Assembly: GCA_034670405.1 (NCBI GenBank)
Contig: JAXDDX010000322.1
Location: 62,001 to 126,000 of the forward strand
Reading direction: 5' to 3'
Length of the DNA: 64,000 nucleotides
From: Hoplostethus atlanticus
Lineage: Eukaryota > Chordata > Actinopteri > Trachichthyiformes > Trachichthyidae
This document shows positions 1 to 12,100 of the stretch, piece by piece; within the stretch, counting starts at the first letter, position 1; each line of letters begins with the position of its first letter. The notes beneath the pieces were generated by a model, which did no database searches, was not told the origin of the DNA, and saw only the letters and a program-made list of their open reading frames with translations. A program made the position numbers and the translations under genes.

Positions 1-775
1 TCGATAGATCGATAGATAGATGTAAAACAAAAGGGAATAATAAGCATTCATAAATATTTCATATAGAAAGCTGGGATATCTCGGATTTGCTTGGAATGTT
101 CCTTTGTCTTTATGACGTAGTTTTATGTTAGGAAATGTAGTAATGGACTATGGGACATCCTGTTGTGAAGGAAAAAATAAGTGGCTTTGATAGTTTCTTT
201 TGTTTTGTGGTGTAAATCATTCATCATTGAGAGTCTGCACCATTTTCCGAAACCCCTGTCTTGACTAATAACCGATGACTTTGCAATATTTAAAATTTTA
301 ACTTAGAATGCTAAAAGCTAAACAGAACATTGGGTGAGACTTACGGCTAGAGCTCCATTTAGAGTTTCTGAGTTGAGAAGAAACAACCACAGGCAGCTAT
401 TTATACTAACAAAAAAAAATTTTTAGACTGAGAAAAAAAGGTAATTCTGACACTTGAAAACAAACTACAAGGGCTTATCTTTCAGGTGACTCCATGATTA
501 TGCATGTAGTCAAAGGGGTTCAAGAGTATTTTCCCAGTTGCCACTGAGGACATTTTGATCAAATCAATAACTGATAGACTGACTGATTGATTGGCTGACT
601 GACTGGTGTATTGATCTCACCGCGGCAGTCTCAGTGTCAAACCGAGTGAAGAGGCGATGTAACCTGGGTTCAACTGCTGGTTCTGCCCCCTCTGAAGACA
701 TACTACTGGGACAGAGAAAACTAAAATGAATCACAAGTATACAATACAATACAATTGATTTGAACAGAAATAAAT
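1..775. other. Non-coding spacer, no gene seen
   Basis: No exon-like open frame with splice signals is visible. The first 21 bases are a short GATA-type tetranucleotide run, and about 570-605 is a degenerate GACT-rich run. The rest looks like ordinary AT-rich spacer. Confidence 0.6.
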
Positions 776-930
776 AGAACTGAACTGAACTGAACTGAAT
801 TTAAGTGAGTTTAACTGAACTGGACTGAACTAAACTGAACTGAACTAAACTGAACTGAATTTAATTGAATTTAACCGAACTGGACTGAACTAAACTGAAC
901 TGAATTGAACTGAACTGAACTGAATTAAAT
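776..930. repeat. Degenerate pentanucleotide satellite (TGAAC/CTGAA)n
   Basis: Tandem 5-bp units of ACTGA/TGAAC type run with scattered substitutions such as GAATT and GGACT. The sequence shows a decayed pentanucleotide repeat. No coding role is suggested. Confidence 0.85.
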
Positions 931-1943
931 TATGTGGTGTGTTTTAAAGTATATAGTCTAGCTGACTACATATAACTGCATATTACTTTCGTGGAGTCAC
1001 ATTAAAGGCTTTAGACAAAGTGACTGAGTTTCAAATACTGGTTCAGGACCCAAAGTTGGGTCACAGCAAGATTAAAATGGGTCAGAAATGTAATGTCATT
1101 GTTGCTTTCCCAAGTTCCTGCAACACAAGTAAGGCTGAATAAAATATGATGTTTTTCGTAAATTAACAGGCTACATGTGATTTAAAGTAATAGCTCACAA
1201 AACAAGTTTGGATTGCGAGAAGAAAACCTTTCAAAATATTTTTCTCAGGGGAAAAAAAGTCTGTAAACCAGTACATGTTATTGATTAGTATAGTTAATGT
1301 TTGATGATGATCAGAGACAGAGAGAGAGAGGTCGACAGGCAGGCAGAGAGAAGAAAAGGATAGACATGGATAGATGGAAAGAACAACAGAGAGACAGACC
1401 ACATGACACTGAGGAACAATACTGGAGAGGGAAATGGACAGTGGGAGGCCACATTAAACACATGAAGTGGTGTGAGTGTGTTGTATTTATTTAAGTGTGT
1501 TAATGTGTGTGTTGCAGTATGTGTGTGAGTGAGTGAGTCAGTGAGTCAGTGTGAGTGACTGAGTGAGAGAAAGATTGAGAAATAGAGAACAGAATCAGAG
1601 ACAAAGAGAGAGAGAGAGAGAGAGAGAGAGTAGAAACAGAGAGAGTGTGTGAGTGTATGTGTTAGTTCATGAAAACCACATGTCTGAATCCCCCTTGGAA
1701 AGACAGGAATGCTGCTGGATGATAACCAGATGTGGTGGGAGGAGGAAGAGGGGAGGAGGAAGAGGGGGGCAGGGGAGAAATAGAAGAGGGCCTGTGGAGA
1801 GGGGCAGGTTGATGATGAAATGAATTGTGAATGGAATGCAGACACCTATGTTTCATCAACTATGCAACCTCAGTGCACTGTTGGTTCCAGTTAAACCATC
1901 ACATTTTACTGCTAAGACACAATTCACACAAAAAGGGTTGCAA
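931..1943. other. Spacer with GA-rich and GTGA-rich low-complexity DNA
   Basis: Purine-rich low complexity covers about 1310-1420, GTGAGT-like runs about 1495-1570, and a (GA)n microsatellite about 1604-1630. No gene is recognised. Confidence 0.6.
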
Positions 1944-1947
1944 TTAA

Positions 1948-2467
1948 AGGTGCTAAATGTAGCATTGCAACATCAATAAATCATTACTACATTAATTCTG
2001 AGACATTAGTATAATTAACATAATTATCATAAACAAATAATCTCCTAGAAGAATGGTAGCCTTACCAGTCTCTAAATTGCATATTGCATTGTGTGCCATT
2101 GGGTCAGATTTAGCGGGAAATCTACTGGATTGCTTTACAGCCCAAAACAAGAAGAGGGCGCTGTTCTTCCAGCGCCAATGCAGCTAAAGCTTTCAAAGTT
2201 TCTCACAATGGCAGATAGTGGAAGGAGTGAAAGGCCGATGGAAAAAATCACTTCCAACATGTTTATCCTCTTAAGACAAAGACACCAGGGTGGGGCAGGA
2301 AGCAACAGGGTTTATGGGAAATTTGGTTTTAATTTTGAGAAAAACTAGCACTATAGGCTACCAATCATCTTGACTATAGTTACATTTGTTTACAGTAATT
2401 ACACCAAGGTATCACAATTAATTTGACAATGATATATTGACGTTTAAAATGACTACACAGCGCACCT
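1948..2467. mobile_element. TTAA-flanked MITE (520 bp), complete
   Basis: The element begins AGGTGC and ends GCACCT, with an imperfect inverted repeat of about 20 bp, and is flanked by TTAA on both sides (1944-1947 and 2468-2471). TTAA duplications are known for piggyBac and Kolobok superfamilies, so this is probably a non-autonomous member of one of them; assignment to one is inference. A second, 3'-truncated copy lies at 46008-46525. The two share long stretches, including one around 2220-2345 that happens to be open in one frame. Confidence 0.8.
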
Positions 2468-2541
2468 TTAAGTTACACTCAACAGGCTAGCCTACAAAAG
2501 ACATACAAGACCTTACATTACTAGTGCAAGAAAAATACATG

Positions 2542-2626
2542 GTGCATTCAGGCAGTGTGCATACAGAAAGTGTGCATTCACACAGGGTACATTCAGACAG
2601 GGTGCATTCAAACAAGGTGCACAAAA
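2542..2626. repeat. 15-bp minisatellite, about 5.5 units
   Basis: Units of 15 bp start at 2542, 2557, 2572, 2587 and 2602, with a partial unit at 2617. The consensus resembles GTGCATTCAGACAGG. The period is divisible by three, so one frame stays open and gives a spurious repetitive ORF. I see no sign that it is translated. Confidence 0.8.
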
Positions 2627-2642
2627 CAAAGCACACAACCGA

Positions 2643-2760
2643 CTAAATTAGCCATTTTTCTCATCCATTTTTGTGACATGGTCCCCCAAATAGACACACA
2701 CTGGACAGATTTCATCGCAGAGGGGCCCATAAGGCAGGCTTTTGGTTTGTTATTGATATA
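2643..2760. repeat. Dispersed repeat, copy A
   Basis: This stretch is closely similar to 4243-4375. Both contain the run TTTTTCTCATCCATTTTTGT followed by CCCCCAAATAGACACACA. The family is not identified; it may be the interior of a hAT-type element, since hAT-like ends lie next to it. Confidence 0.7.
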
Positions 2761-2771
2761 ACTGTCTACAC

Positions 2772-2823
2772 CAGGGGTTCTTAACCTTTTTGCAAGTGCG
2801 ACCCCCCAGGTTAAGAACCCCTG
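2772..2823. mobile_element. 52-bp hAT-like micro-MITE
   Basis: Sixteen-base arms CAGGGGTTCTTAACCT and AGGTTAAGAACCCCTG form a perfect inverted repeat around a 20-bp loop. The flanks are GTCTACAC (2764-2771) and ATCTACAC (2824-2831), an 8-bp target duplication with one mismatch. CAGNGG ends and 8-bp duplications are hAT hallmarks. The element is reduced to little more than its termini. Confidence 0.75.
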
Positions 2824-2831
2824 ATCTACAC

Positions 2832-3396
2832 TGTATGTGGGAGGATAATAGCGGTGAAACCAATGATTAGAATAATCATACTTATACCTTCTCTAAATTG
2901 TAATATTTTCGAGTGAATTGAAATAAAGTAAAATTAAAATTACAGTTTTGCTTGGGACCCCCAACAACGACCCCTGGAGGACCCTGGACCCCACTTTAAG
3001 AATCACTACCAACAAGAACAAATGGTCAATGCATTAAAGACCCACTTGCTTTTCTCCCTTTTCTAATACTAATCAAAGTACTTTCAAATGAAGCCCAATG
3101 GCACTTACCTCTACTGAAAGTTTGCAAGTGAGTGTAGAAAAGACCTGTTCGCACCAAACAGGGTCTACGTATGTCCGGAAAACAAACAGAAAACAAAGTA
3201 TTGCTTTATAGTTCTATAGTTTATAGTTTTTCTGCAAAATAAAATCCCGACGAGAGAATAACACGGAATCCACAGGAATAACGGATGAAGCGAGGGAGGA
3301 GTCCAGAAGCAGCAAGATTCGGGGGAAAAAACGCCCACTGTTCATTTCGTGTCCCCAAATCCACCCCCCCCCCCCCACGCCCCCCCCCCCCCCACA

Positions 3397-3455
<59 letters not shown>

Positions 3456-4242
3456 CAAAACTCATAGGAACAAGGAGCTGGCGGTTGCGAAATGAATTCC
3501 TTTTTTTTTTTTTTTACTAAATTCGGAATTTTAAGGAGCGGATTAGGAGAGGATCTTTTCGTTTCATTTTGCGGTGGTTTGCCTCAAGTCAATTTCCTCT
3601 ACCTACTTATTGATTTGAATTGGAAAAAAGGTAGGATTAAGATACTCTATTTTTTAAAACTCTACACTAGCCTAAATGTGTCACTAAAGAGCACACGTTG
3701 TTGTGTCCTCTCTGTTTTATCAGAAAGGGCGTTGGCTACGGCGCTTGGACCGTGCATATTGTCCATTATAGTTCAATGGATTTGAACTAATTTCATTTAC
3801 AGCATAGGAATGAGGTAAAAGTGGTTTCAGGTTGGATATTCGACAAATATTCGGGTACTCCAAAGTCAGCAGCCGAATAAATCAGTGCTGGCGGCCGGGA
3901 AACTTAATTTAACTCCGCTGACCAGTTTCTATAGCAGTTGGCGAGGGACCGTCAATAAAGTAATTGCATAGATGTACATCAAGTTAAAATTCAATAGATT
4001 CTCAACCATATGACAAAAAAACACAATGGTAGAGCTACGTCGTGTACGCCTAAATAAGTGCTGATTTTATTTTCTATGCATATTTTTACAATTAAATAAT
4101 GGATTGTTGCTCAATAGATTCAAAGTCATATGACCCACAGACCCCTGTTATCCCTGTCCAAAGTGAAGGAGGCTAGTAGAAGATAATTGAAAGATGTTGG
4201 GTTGCAAGAGGCCATAAGGAAAACAAAGCAAACAACTTACTA
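2832..4242. other. Spacer without recognised gene
   Basis: About 2945-3005 resembles the right end of another hAT-like repeat. A poly-C tract (about 3362-3393) precedes the CA repeat. Nothing exon-like with supporting splice signals was found. Confidence 0.55.
3399..3452. repeat. (AC)n microsatellite
   Basis: Uninterrupted AC dinucleotides follow a poly-C tract. The apparent cysteine/valine or threonine/histidine ORFs here are artefacts of the repeat. Confidence 0.95.
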
Positions 4243-4375
4243 AAGTAATTTTTCTCATCCATTTTTGTGCCAAGGTCCCCCAAATAGACACACATTGGAC
4301 CACAGACCCAAATTAGGTAAGATTTCATCCCAGCGACCCCATATGACAAGATTTTGGACTGTTGTTGATGTAGTA
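4243..4375. repeat. Dispersed repeat, copy B
   Basis: Partner of the stretch at 2643-2760, in the same orientation. It ends close to an AT-dinucleotide run at 4378-4415. Confidence 0.7.
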
Positions 4376-4429
4376 TTTAATATATATAATTATATAATAT
4401 ATATATAATATATAATACACTGTACACAT

Positions 4430-4672
4430 TGTGGCAACTGGCTCTGTTGTGGCACTTCAAAAGAAGGAAAATAAGGCTGAGTTATTTTTTGGTGTAAACT
4501 CAGTCTTTATTTAGGAATGTGGGGAAAAAGGAGCGAGGATGAAGGGAACTAAATCTTCGCGTCCAGGGTTTCTGGATTAGGCCTGGAGTCGACATGGGGA
4601 AACACACACACAGAGCAGAACTCAATAGAATAGAATAGAATAAAACAGTTGAATATGAACCCCCCCCCCCCA

Positions 4673-4766
<94 letters not shown>

Positions 4767-4924
4767 CCAGTGCTTCGGTTTACTCTCCGTCCCACAACCA
4801 CCTTCCCCTCTGTTTTCGGGGGAATTCTGGTAGAGCTTATGTAGGGCAACTCCCTAATCACCTAATGGGCATCAGCCGGTTTATCTCCACCTCTGTCAAA
4901 CCAGGGCAGGAAAGTATTGTAACA
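4430..4924 (-). mobile_element. Ty3/Gypsy-type LTR with adjacent polypurine tract
   Basis: Read on the minus strand, the LTR starts TGTTACAAT at 4924 and ends TTGCCACA at 4430, so it has the usual TG...CA ends. Directly upstream, at 4925-4937, is a purine-rich tract (AGGGGTGTGGGAG), exactly where the plus-strand primer of a 3' LTR should lie. An AATAAA signal occurs near 4507-4513 on the minus strand. A 90-bp CA microsatellite has expanded inside. Gypsy assignment rests on the pol pieces at 5237-5405. No matching second LTR was found. Confidence 0.65.
4675..4764. repeat. (AC)n microsatellite, 45 units
   Basis: A perfect AC dinucleotide run of about 90 bp inside the LTR at 4430-4924, likely polymorphic in length. 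Confidence 0.95.
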
Positions 4925-5236
4925 CTCCCACACCCCTCAGCTGTCTTTGGTGTGGGAGTGGGAGCTCTCCCTGGTGCTAAATTCCAGTGAATCTGTGTCT
5001 CTGCCCTGGGGCGTGGTCCATTACCAACATGAACATATGGCCCAACAGGTACTATCGGAATTTGTGCATCGCCCATTTTTTTCCAAGCATTCTTTCTCCA
5101 CACATACTTTTCGTGCTTAAGCAACTTATGGCTTATCTAGGTGATGGTATGGCGGCCCCTAAGTGTCCTGGTGACCATCTGACCTGGTGCCACTAGTCCG
5201 GCCTGTCTCAAGGCCTGTCTCGTGGCTCATAGTTTT

Positions 5237-5405
5237 TGAATGAGTTGGTGCTGTGGATGATATCGTCCAGATATGCAGTGGCTAAACGCTGGTGCGCACG
5301 TAGGATCTTGTTCATCATACGCATGTGGCCAAATTTACAGTTATTATTAGGTGTGAGTATCAACATTTTCTCCCCAGGTTGGAATTCCCGTACCTGTGCT
5401 CCTCT
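5237..5405 (-). pseudogene. Rearranged Ty3/Gypsy pol fragment (integrase end joined to reverse transcriptase)
   Basis: On the minus strand one continuous open frame reads first REFQPGEKMLILTP, typical of the C-terminal part of Gypsy integrase. It then reads KILRAHQRLATAYLDDIIHS, which contains the YLDD catalytic box region of Gypsy reverse transcriptase. In an intact pol gene the reverse transcriptase lies upstream of the integrase, so the order here is scrambled, probably by internal deletion or template switching. About 170 bp remain, and flanking frames are broken. The fragment lies just inside the LTR at 4430-4924, on the same strand. Confidence 0.7.
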
Positions 5406-5435
5406 GTGCCCGCCTTATGTTTTCCCACATAATTA

Positions 5436-6592
5436 GTTAGCCTACAAAAGGAGGAGATGCCTAGAGCTCAAGAGGCCTAGGAGATGTGGGTGGGCTAGGT
5501 ATAGAACGTTAGAGAAATAAGATTTAGGCCCCAACAACTATCAGACACATTCCCCTCCTATCTCGTTTACACACTATAGCAACGTGAGGATGGCTAACTT
5601 CACTCACCCCAGGTTGTAGCCAACCCTTTATCAAATAGAGACATCTCTCTGGGCCTGCATCAAGTTTGGGTCACTCTGCTGAGCGGGGGCAAACTGTCTC
5701 TCTCCATGCACAGGGGAAATTCAGAGAATATCTCATCTGATCCAGCATATCAATCGGGCTTGATGACCCTGGTTGATCGGCTCCCCCCTCTTGCTCTCAG
5801 AGGCTGGCTCCTCTCCCTCACTTGTCTCCGGCCTGGCAGCAGCTGGCAGTATGCTGGTTTAGAGGAGTATCGTGCTCCTCCTCCTCCTTATTTCTGGCAT
5901 ACAGTGCCAGAAATAAGAGTCAAGAAATAAATTACCTATTGTGTTAACTAAACCTCCTGTTTTGCTGAGCTTGAGCATCCTGTTCTATGGGCCTCATGGA
6001 TATGAACCCTGTATTGTATTGTACTGTACTGACCTGTACATTGTGCATCTGCGTCAAATAGGTAAAATATCACATAGCTTAGGCAAACCTAAGAATTGCC
6101 CAGATACAATGCAAATGTGCTTGAGATGGGAGTAAAATGGCAATGTAAATACAAAACAACCATTAATTACACCAGTATATGACGCTGATATTGAGCTGTT
6201 ATTAATAATCTGATCTGGTCCAATCTGGTATGATGGATATGATGGAGTTTGATTGATTAAATATTTATTGTAGAATTGATCGATACTACACTGGTTGTCT
6301 ACGGGAGACATTTAATTGTGTTCTACACAAGTAAGAAGCAGTAACACTAAAAACCTGGGGAAAACACTGAATACTTGAATTTTTTTGTAATGATAAATTT
6401 GTCAAAATAAAAGGTACAGAATATCAGCACAAAATATTGGTTGATGCAGTCGAAAAAATATTCGGATCAGCCTTCATACAACAATATCAGTTGAACCCTA
6501 CAGTCTATTATGTACCTGTATGTACCTCAAACTCCTACACTAGTACATTATCCTACAGTATACAAACTGACTGATACCATTTTCGAAAGGTG
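5436..6592. other. Spacer upstream of the TMEM176-like gene
   Basis: Probably further retroelement debris to about 5930. About 6390-6510 carries a short repeat of the TATCAGTTGAACCCTA type that also occurs near 16600-16690. Any promoter or 5' untranslated exon of the gene at 6593 should lie here, but I could not identify one. Confidence 0.4.
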
Positions 6593-6718
6593 ATGGCGGT
6601 GTCCGTCTCCAGGGATCTGTCGGTGCGTGTGCTCAAGGACGTGAACGCTGGCAAGTTGCTTGACAGACAGCAGGCTCTGCGTGTCAGCATTCAGAAAGGA
6701 GAACCTAAATATTTGGGG
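6593..6718 (+). CDS. TMEM176-like gene, coding exon 1
   Basis: Residues 1-42, MAVSVSRDLS to KYLG; donor GTGAGT at 6719. It encodes the cytosolic N-terminus. Confidence 0.85.
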
Positions 6719-9035
6719 GTGAGTCTTGAGGTGTGCGCGTGTGTGTGTGTGTGTACTTATATTACTGTGCGTGAGAGGAGACCAGTTTGGTTTGGGTAGG
6801 GTTAGACCCATATATCAGTTTGCATATATTTGAGGCCAATATTGGCATTTTATTACAAATCAAATATTGGCCAGTCATACCGCTCACGATAGATATTATG
6901 GTGGTTCCTCTGTGACCACAGCTACATCAAAACAGTTCTGTAAAACCTACCATAAAATGTTTTTTTCTTGCACATTTTATGTATTTATTTAAAGCTGCAA
7001 CGTGCAACTTTGGCTATTTGTTACAAACTCCGCCCCTTTTATGTGAACGCTCTCATAGCAGCCAGTTGAGACTGATTGCAGCTGGGCCCTTTTTAACCTG
7101 TGTGTGGATGTGTGAGCGTCAGGGTGAGAGACTGACTGTGTGACCGAGGAGCCGACAGGGATGGAGTGGATCCAGTCGGCTGCCAGGCTTCCAGGGGCGT
7201 CCCACCCCCCTTGCAGGCTGCCCCCGACTGCGTCCTCCGCGAACCTCGGCTGGTCGCCGCTGCTGGAGATGGCCCGCTCCCACTCCGTCTCTCCCGTTGC
7301 TGCTGGCTCGCTCTCTCTCTCCGCCACAGACAGCCGACCGGATGCACTCCATCCCTGTCGGCTCCTCGGTCACACAGTCAATCTCTCACCCTGACGCTCA
7401 CACATCCACACACAAGTTAAAAAGGCCACAGCTGCAATCAGCCTCAACTGGCTGCAGCTGGTACTGAATCCAGGGACGAAGCAGTCCACTAACTCACCTC
7501 TCTCCTGGATCCAATTAAGCCTCCCCCCACCCCGCCACATTATTCTTTATAATAGTTTGTTCTTCTTGAGAGAAAAACAAATGTTAGTAATGGATCTGTC
7601 CGTGTTTCATGCAATTGGCTATTTGTTACAAACTCCGCCCCTTTTATGTGAACGCCCTCATAGCTGAATTGGAAAATCCTGGATTGAGCAGAGCAAGTTG
7701 AATAACCAGCTTCGTGAGACCGGTTTGTTAGGAGTGTCAGTGTTATCGCAAAGACACCCTGGCTATGTTGAACTCGCTTCGTGAGACAGGCCCCAGCTAT
7801 CGCAAAGATACCCTGACTATGTTGAACTCACTTCGTGAGACAGGCCCCTGAGCTCCACCGATTTCCACTTCACACCGATGTCAGCGCTCTGACACTCGGA
7901 TTGAAAATGGAAAAAGCTCAAAAAACTTTTTGTATTTCATTTGGATGATTTGATAACAAAAAATGATTGGCCACTAGATACATAGACCAGTGAGCGACAA
8001 TGGGTTGCCCACAGCAATGACCAAGTAATGATCGGGCCCTAACGTGGATCCAAAAGACTCATAGGCGATGTTCAAGTCAATAGCTGTCATCCCTTTGTCG
8101 CACCTTGCATTGCATTGGAAAACCTGCCCAGGGAGAAGATCTTGGGAACACAGACATCATTGTTTTCAATCATACAGAATCCTGCCAAGTGTGTTGATCT
8201 GCTACCTAGAAATTATGGCAGCCTGGTGAAAAATCTTTTTCTTCATGCAGTGTCCTGGCTGTCCTGGCGTTTTAGTGTGGCTAAAATGTAGCATTTTAGC
8301 CACACCCTTCCCATTATAATGTCGGAGCAAGAAAATAGTAGATAGAAGGAAAGGAAATACCCAATAGGCAAATCAGAAAATAGGAAAGTAGATAAGTGAA
8401 TACGTGTGTTGCAACCCTACTGGCTGTCCAAGGGGTGTTTTGGGAAATAACATAAAGAACCCAATAAAACCTGCCAAACAGAGTAAAGTGGATGGCACCC
8501 ACCTTTAACCTAGTGTTTTTAACTACAACCTATGGTAAAATGTCTAGGGTACCCAAAGCTTACACAACTACATTGTCAGGCAGCATGCCAAAAAGAGAAA
8601 TAAAACACCCTTGTAATAAACCAAACACATGGACAACCGGCGACATCTCCATGAATCAACATGGAACCGCCCACAAAGGAAATCGTTGGCAGACAACGGC
8701 CGATTGGATGGCGCAACTGGGGAAAACACAACTCATAACGGGAAAAGCAATGTTGGCATTGAATTTAATAAAATAGCAAACCGAAATGGTTCAATATTTC
8801 ATGGCAAAGGATGAAATCAGAAACTGTTAAAAATGAGGAATTAATATAAATAAAACAATAGATGGATTTAAGTGATATGTGAGAAAAATAATGAATAAAA
8901 CAAATAAGTCATTTAAGCATAATATAAATGTATTTATTTTAAATATCTATATTTGATGTTGGATTATGCTGTTTGAGATGCTACTCTTTGGTCAAGTGGT
9001 TAGTATGATAACTTGCAGAGTGTGCGTTTGTGTGT

Positions 9036-9112
<77 letters not shown>

Positions 9113-12100
9113 CCAGGTCTCTCAGCTGATGTTGGGGCTGATGGTAATGTCCTACTCCATTCCTCTTCACTTCACTGAGTTCACCGAAGTGGTCAGCCTC
9201 GGAGTACCTTGGTGGAGCGGCCTGTCGGTGAGTCTGTCTGTGTGTGTGTGTGTGTGTTTGTGTGTGTCCTATCCTACAAACTGAGAGACAGCAAAAGAAA
9301 GAAAATATGATTGATATTTGTCCAAACAAATAATTTTGATTTTGATTTCTGTCAAAAAATGTTAACTCTTATAAAGAATAGAGGTAATGACATGTCCTAA
9401 AATGTTGACCGAAGAAATATTAAATATTGTAAAGTAAATGGGACAATTGCTGCCCACCCACCAACTTCTGCGTAGACTGTTTTCCTGTCTCTTCTGCCTG
9501 TGTATCCCCAGTTTGTCACAGCAGGAGTGGTCACTATCATCTTGGAGAAACACTGCAGCATGAAAACTGTGAGTCTGATGACACACACATGGAAAATAGC
9601 ATGGAAAATACCCATGAAAATGAAAATGAAAACTTTAGTTAAGGCTGATGTTGAAATAATTGTTAATGTCAAACATTCCTCATTCCATCAATTTTACATT
9701 ATTTATTACCACTGTGTTTTAAACCTGTATTTATCGTTTGGTTAATCAAATAATTTTGAAATCTAGGGTGAGACCTTTGCACAGTACTGTACCTTAAATG
9801 AAGCTTTGCTGGTAAATTACGGCAACCTTTTCTATTACCACCAATTACATGACTTGGAGTTGGAGTGCACAGGAATGGTAACTAAGTAACATAGAAATAA
9901 CATCCAAAAATACATTATAATCAAAGTGTGACAATAAACTGGTATTTTGAAACATTTTATTCAGTTAAGTTTGGATGAGCCGCTTAAAAAAGGATAAATA
10001 GTGATTATACTATAAGAAGAGTTAGACACTCAGTTCAATTTTATACACGTACGTTCAAAAGTTGACATTAACATTTGCTTAGACGATTAACTGAAGAATT
10101 AATGAGAGTAAATTCCAGAAATACAAGGTATTTACACGTTATGTAGTCCATTATGACACCCGCTACTTTCATCCAGAATGTGAGGGGCAAAAGGATAACA
10201 TTCGATTTATCAGAATCAGAATCAATTTTATTGGCCAAGTACATTCGTACATACAAGGAATTTGACTCGGTGACATTGGTGCATTAAAAAAATGCATTAA
10301 AAAAATGCAATGTGCAGTCAGTGAGATTTATTCATCACATCAGACAAAATAATTGTAGAGGACAGGTGTAGGTTGTTCACAATAATGTGGCAACTCTAGC
10401 TTCATTGGATGGACTCATCCATCAATGGTCAGGCACATTGTCATTGTAACCTTGACAGCCAATGCTGTTACGATAACTTTGTACATGTGTATTGCATGGT
10501 CCATACATTACACCACTACTACTAGTACTGCTACCACTACTACTACTACTACTGCTGCTATTTCTACTGCTGTTACAACTTAAAACAATGAAACATGTTC
10601 TTATTTCTAGCTGGGGGTGTGTATGATGATGAGTGTGGTGTCCATTGCACTGTCAGTCGTGGCTTTAATCATCTACTGTGTGGACCTGGGGAAGAATTCT
10701 GAGTCACCGTGTGTCTTGCTGGGACAGGGCGGCTGTGACGAGAAATACTACACCACGGTACGTATCTGAATTCACTTTAGTATGCTGTGTCGGCATGAAT
10801 GTTACGCAAACAATATTCGCCAAGCGCCTGCATACAATGGGAATCTGAGATGAAATGAGATGAAACTTTAATGATGCCTGTGGTGAAATGGAATCGTTGC
10901 AGCGAGTAATAACTTGATACAGCAAAAGAAAAAGTATAATATAAATATGACAATTTCAACCCCAGAACTTAAGCGGAAATGTGTGGTTGAAAGGTATGAA
11001 AATATATGACTTACAGCATTATGAGGATGTGCAGTCAAACATAGTGAGAAAAAATATTTAATTAATTAATAAATAAATAAATAATAATAAAATAAAATAT
11101 GCTCAAAGGTAAAATATATGCAGTATGAAATAAGTGACACATTATTAAAAAAATATCTAGATTTGCAATATATACAAATGTGAGATAATATGGAAATATG
11201 AAGAAAACAAGTACATGAATTTATAGCTGTAGCAACTTGCTACGATACCGGGTCCGTGACAGACAGAGACACAGGCAGGAGGGCAGAGTTAACAGGCCAG
11301 CACGACCATTTTATTTGCAGCAGAGCAACAATAATACGACTCGGTGTCGACGGCAGGTGTTTAGTGTCGCCTCCCTCGGCGGGCGCACCTCCCTCTGTCC
11401 CGGCAGGCCAGACTTCCAGGAGCGTCCTGCTCCAACCTCGACGGCCGCTTCTCCACATCGTCTCGGCAACTGCTGCTGGTTCCGCTGGCTCTCTCTCCTG
11501 CACCATAGTCCGACACGACTCCTCCGTCTCCTGTCAAACTCAATCATTCGCCCCTTCAGCCTCTCACACTGATGCAACCGCTCTCGCTCACACATGCACA
11601 CTCAGGTTAAAAAGGCTCGGCTGCAATCAGCCTTTATTGGCTGCAGCCGTGCTGGATCCAGGGAGAATCAGTCCACTGACTCGACTCTCTCCTGGATCCA
11701 GCCTACGCCTCATCCACTCCCTCCCCCAAGTCTGCCACATATAGCATGTATATAGCTTATATACATGATGTGAAAAACGTGCACTACATAATATATATTA
11801 TAGTACAGGGGTTCTTAACCTGGGGGTCGCTGGATTCTGGATGCCTGGGCTGATGTGGAGGCCTCCACAATGAGAAATTGCTGGAGGAAAGGAGGACTGG
11901 CCATGTCACCAGAGGAGGAACCAACAGCTGTCGATCCACCCGCCGAAGAGCAGCGCGGCAAGGAGAGTTCGACAAGGAGATTGTTGCAGAGGTGAGAGAG
12001 CGCTTTGCCGTGGGCAACGATCCAGTGAATGCCACTGATGAGGACGACGAGGAAGTGGAGGCAGCTGTGTCATCCTCGGCGGAGATGAGGAACCTTCATG

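Noticed and set aside
600-680. Possible tRNA-derived element because of GGGTTCAA
   Set aside because: The B-box-like word is present, but no A box or cloverleaf could be drawn.
3214-3467. Cysteine/valine and threonine/histidine ORFs
   Set aside because: They are translations of the (AC)n/(GT)n microsatellite at 3399-3452. The same applies at 4673-4990 and 8966-9329.
11256-11744. 162-codon plus-strand ORF
   Set aside because: GC-rich dispersed repeat with several overlapping open frames on both strands. No motif, splice support or known homology.
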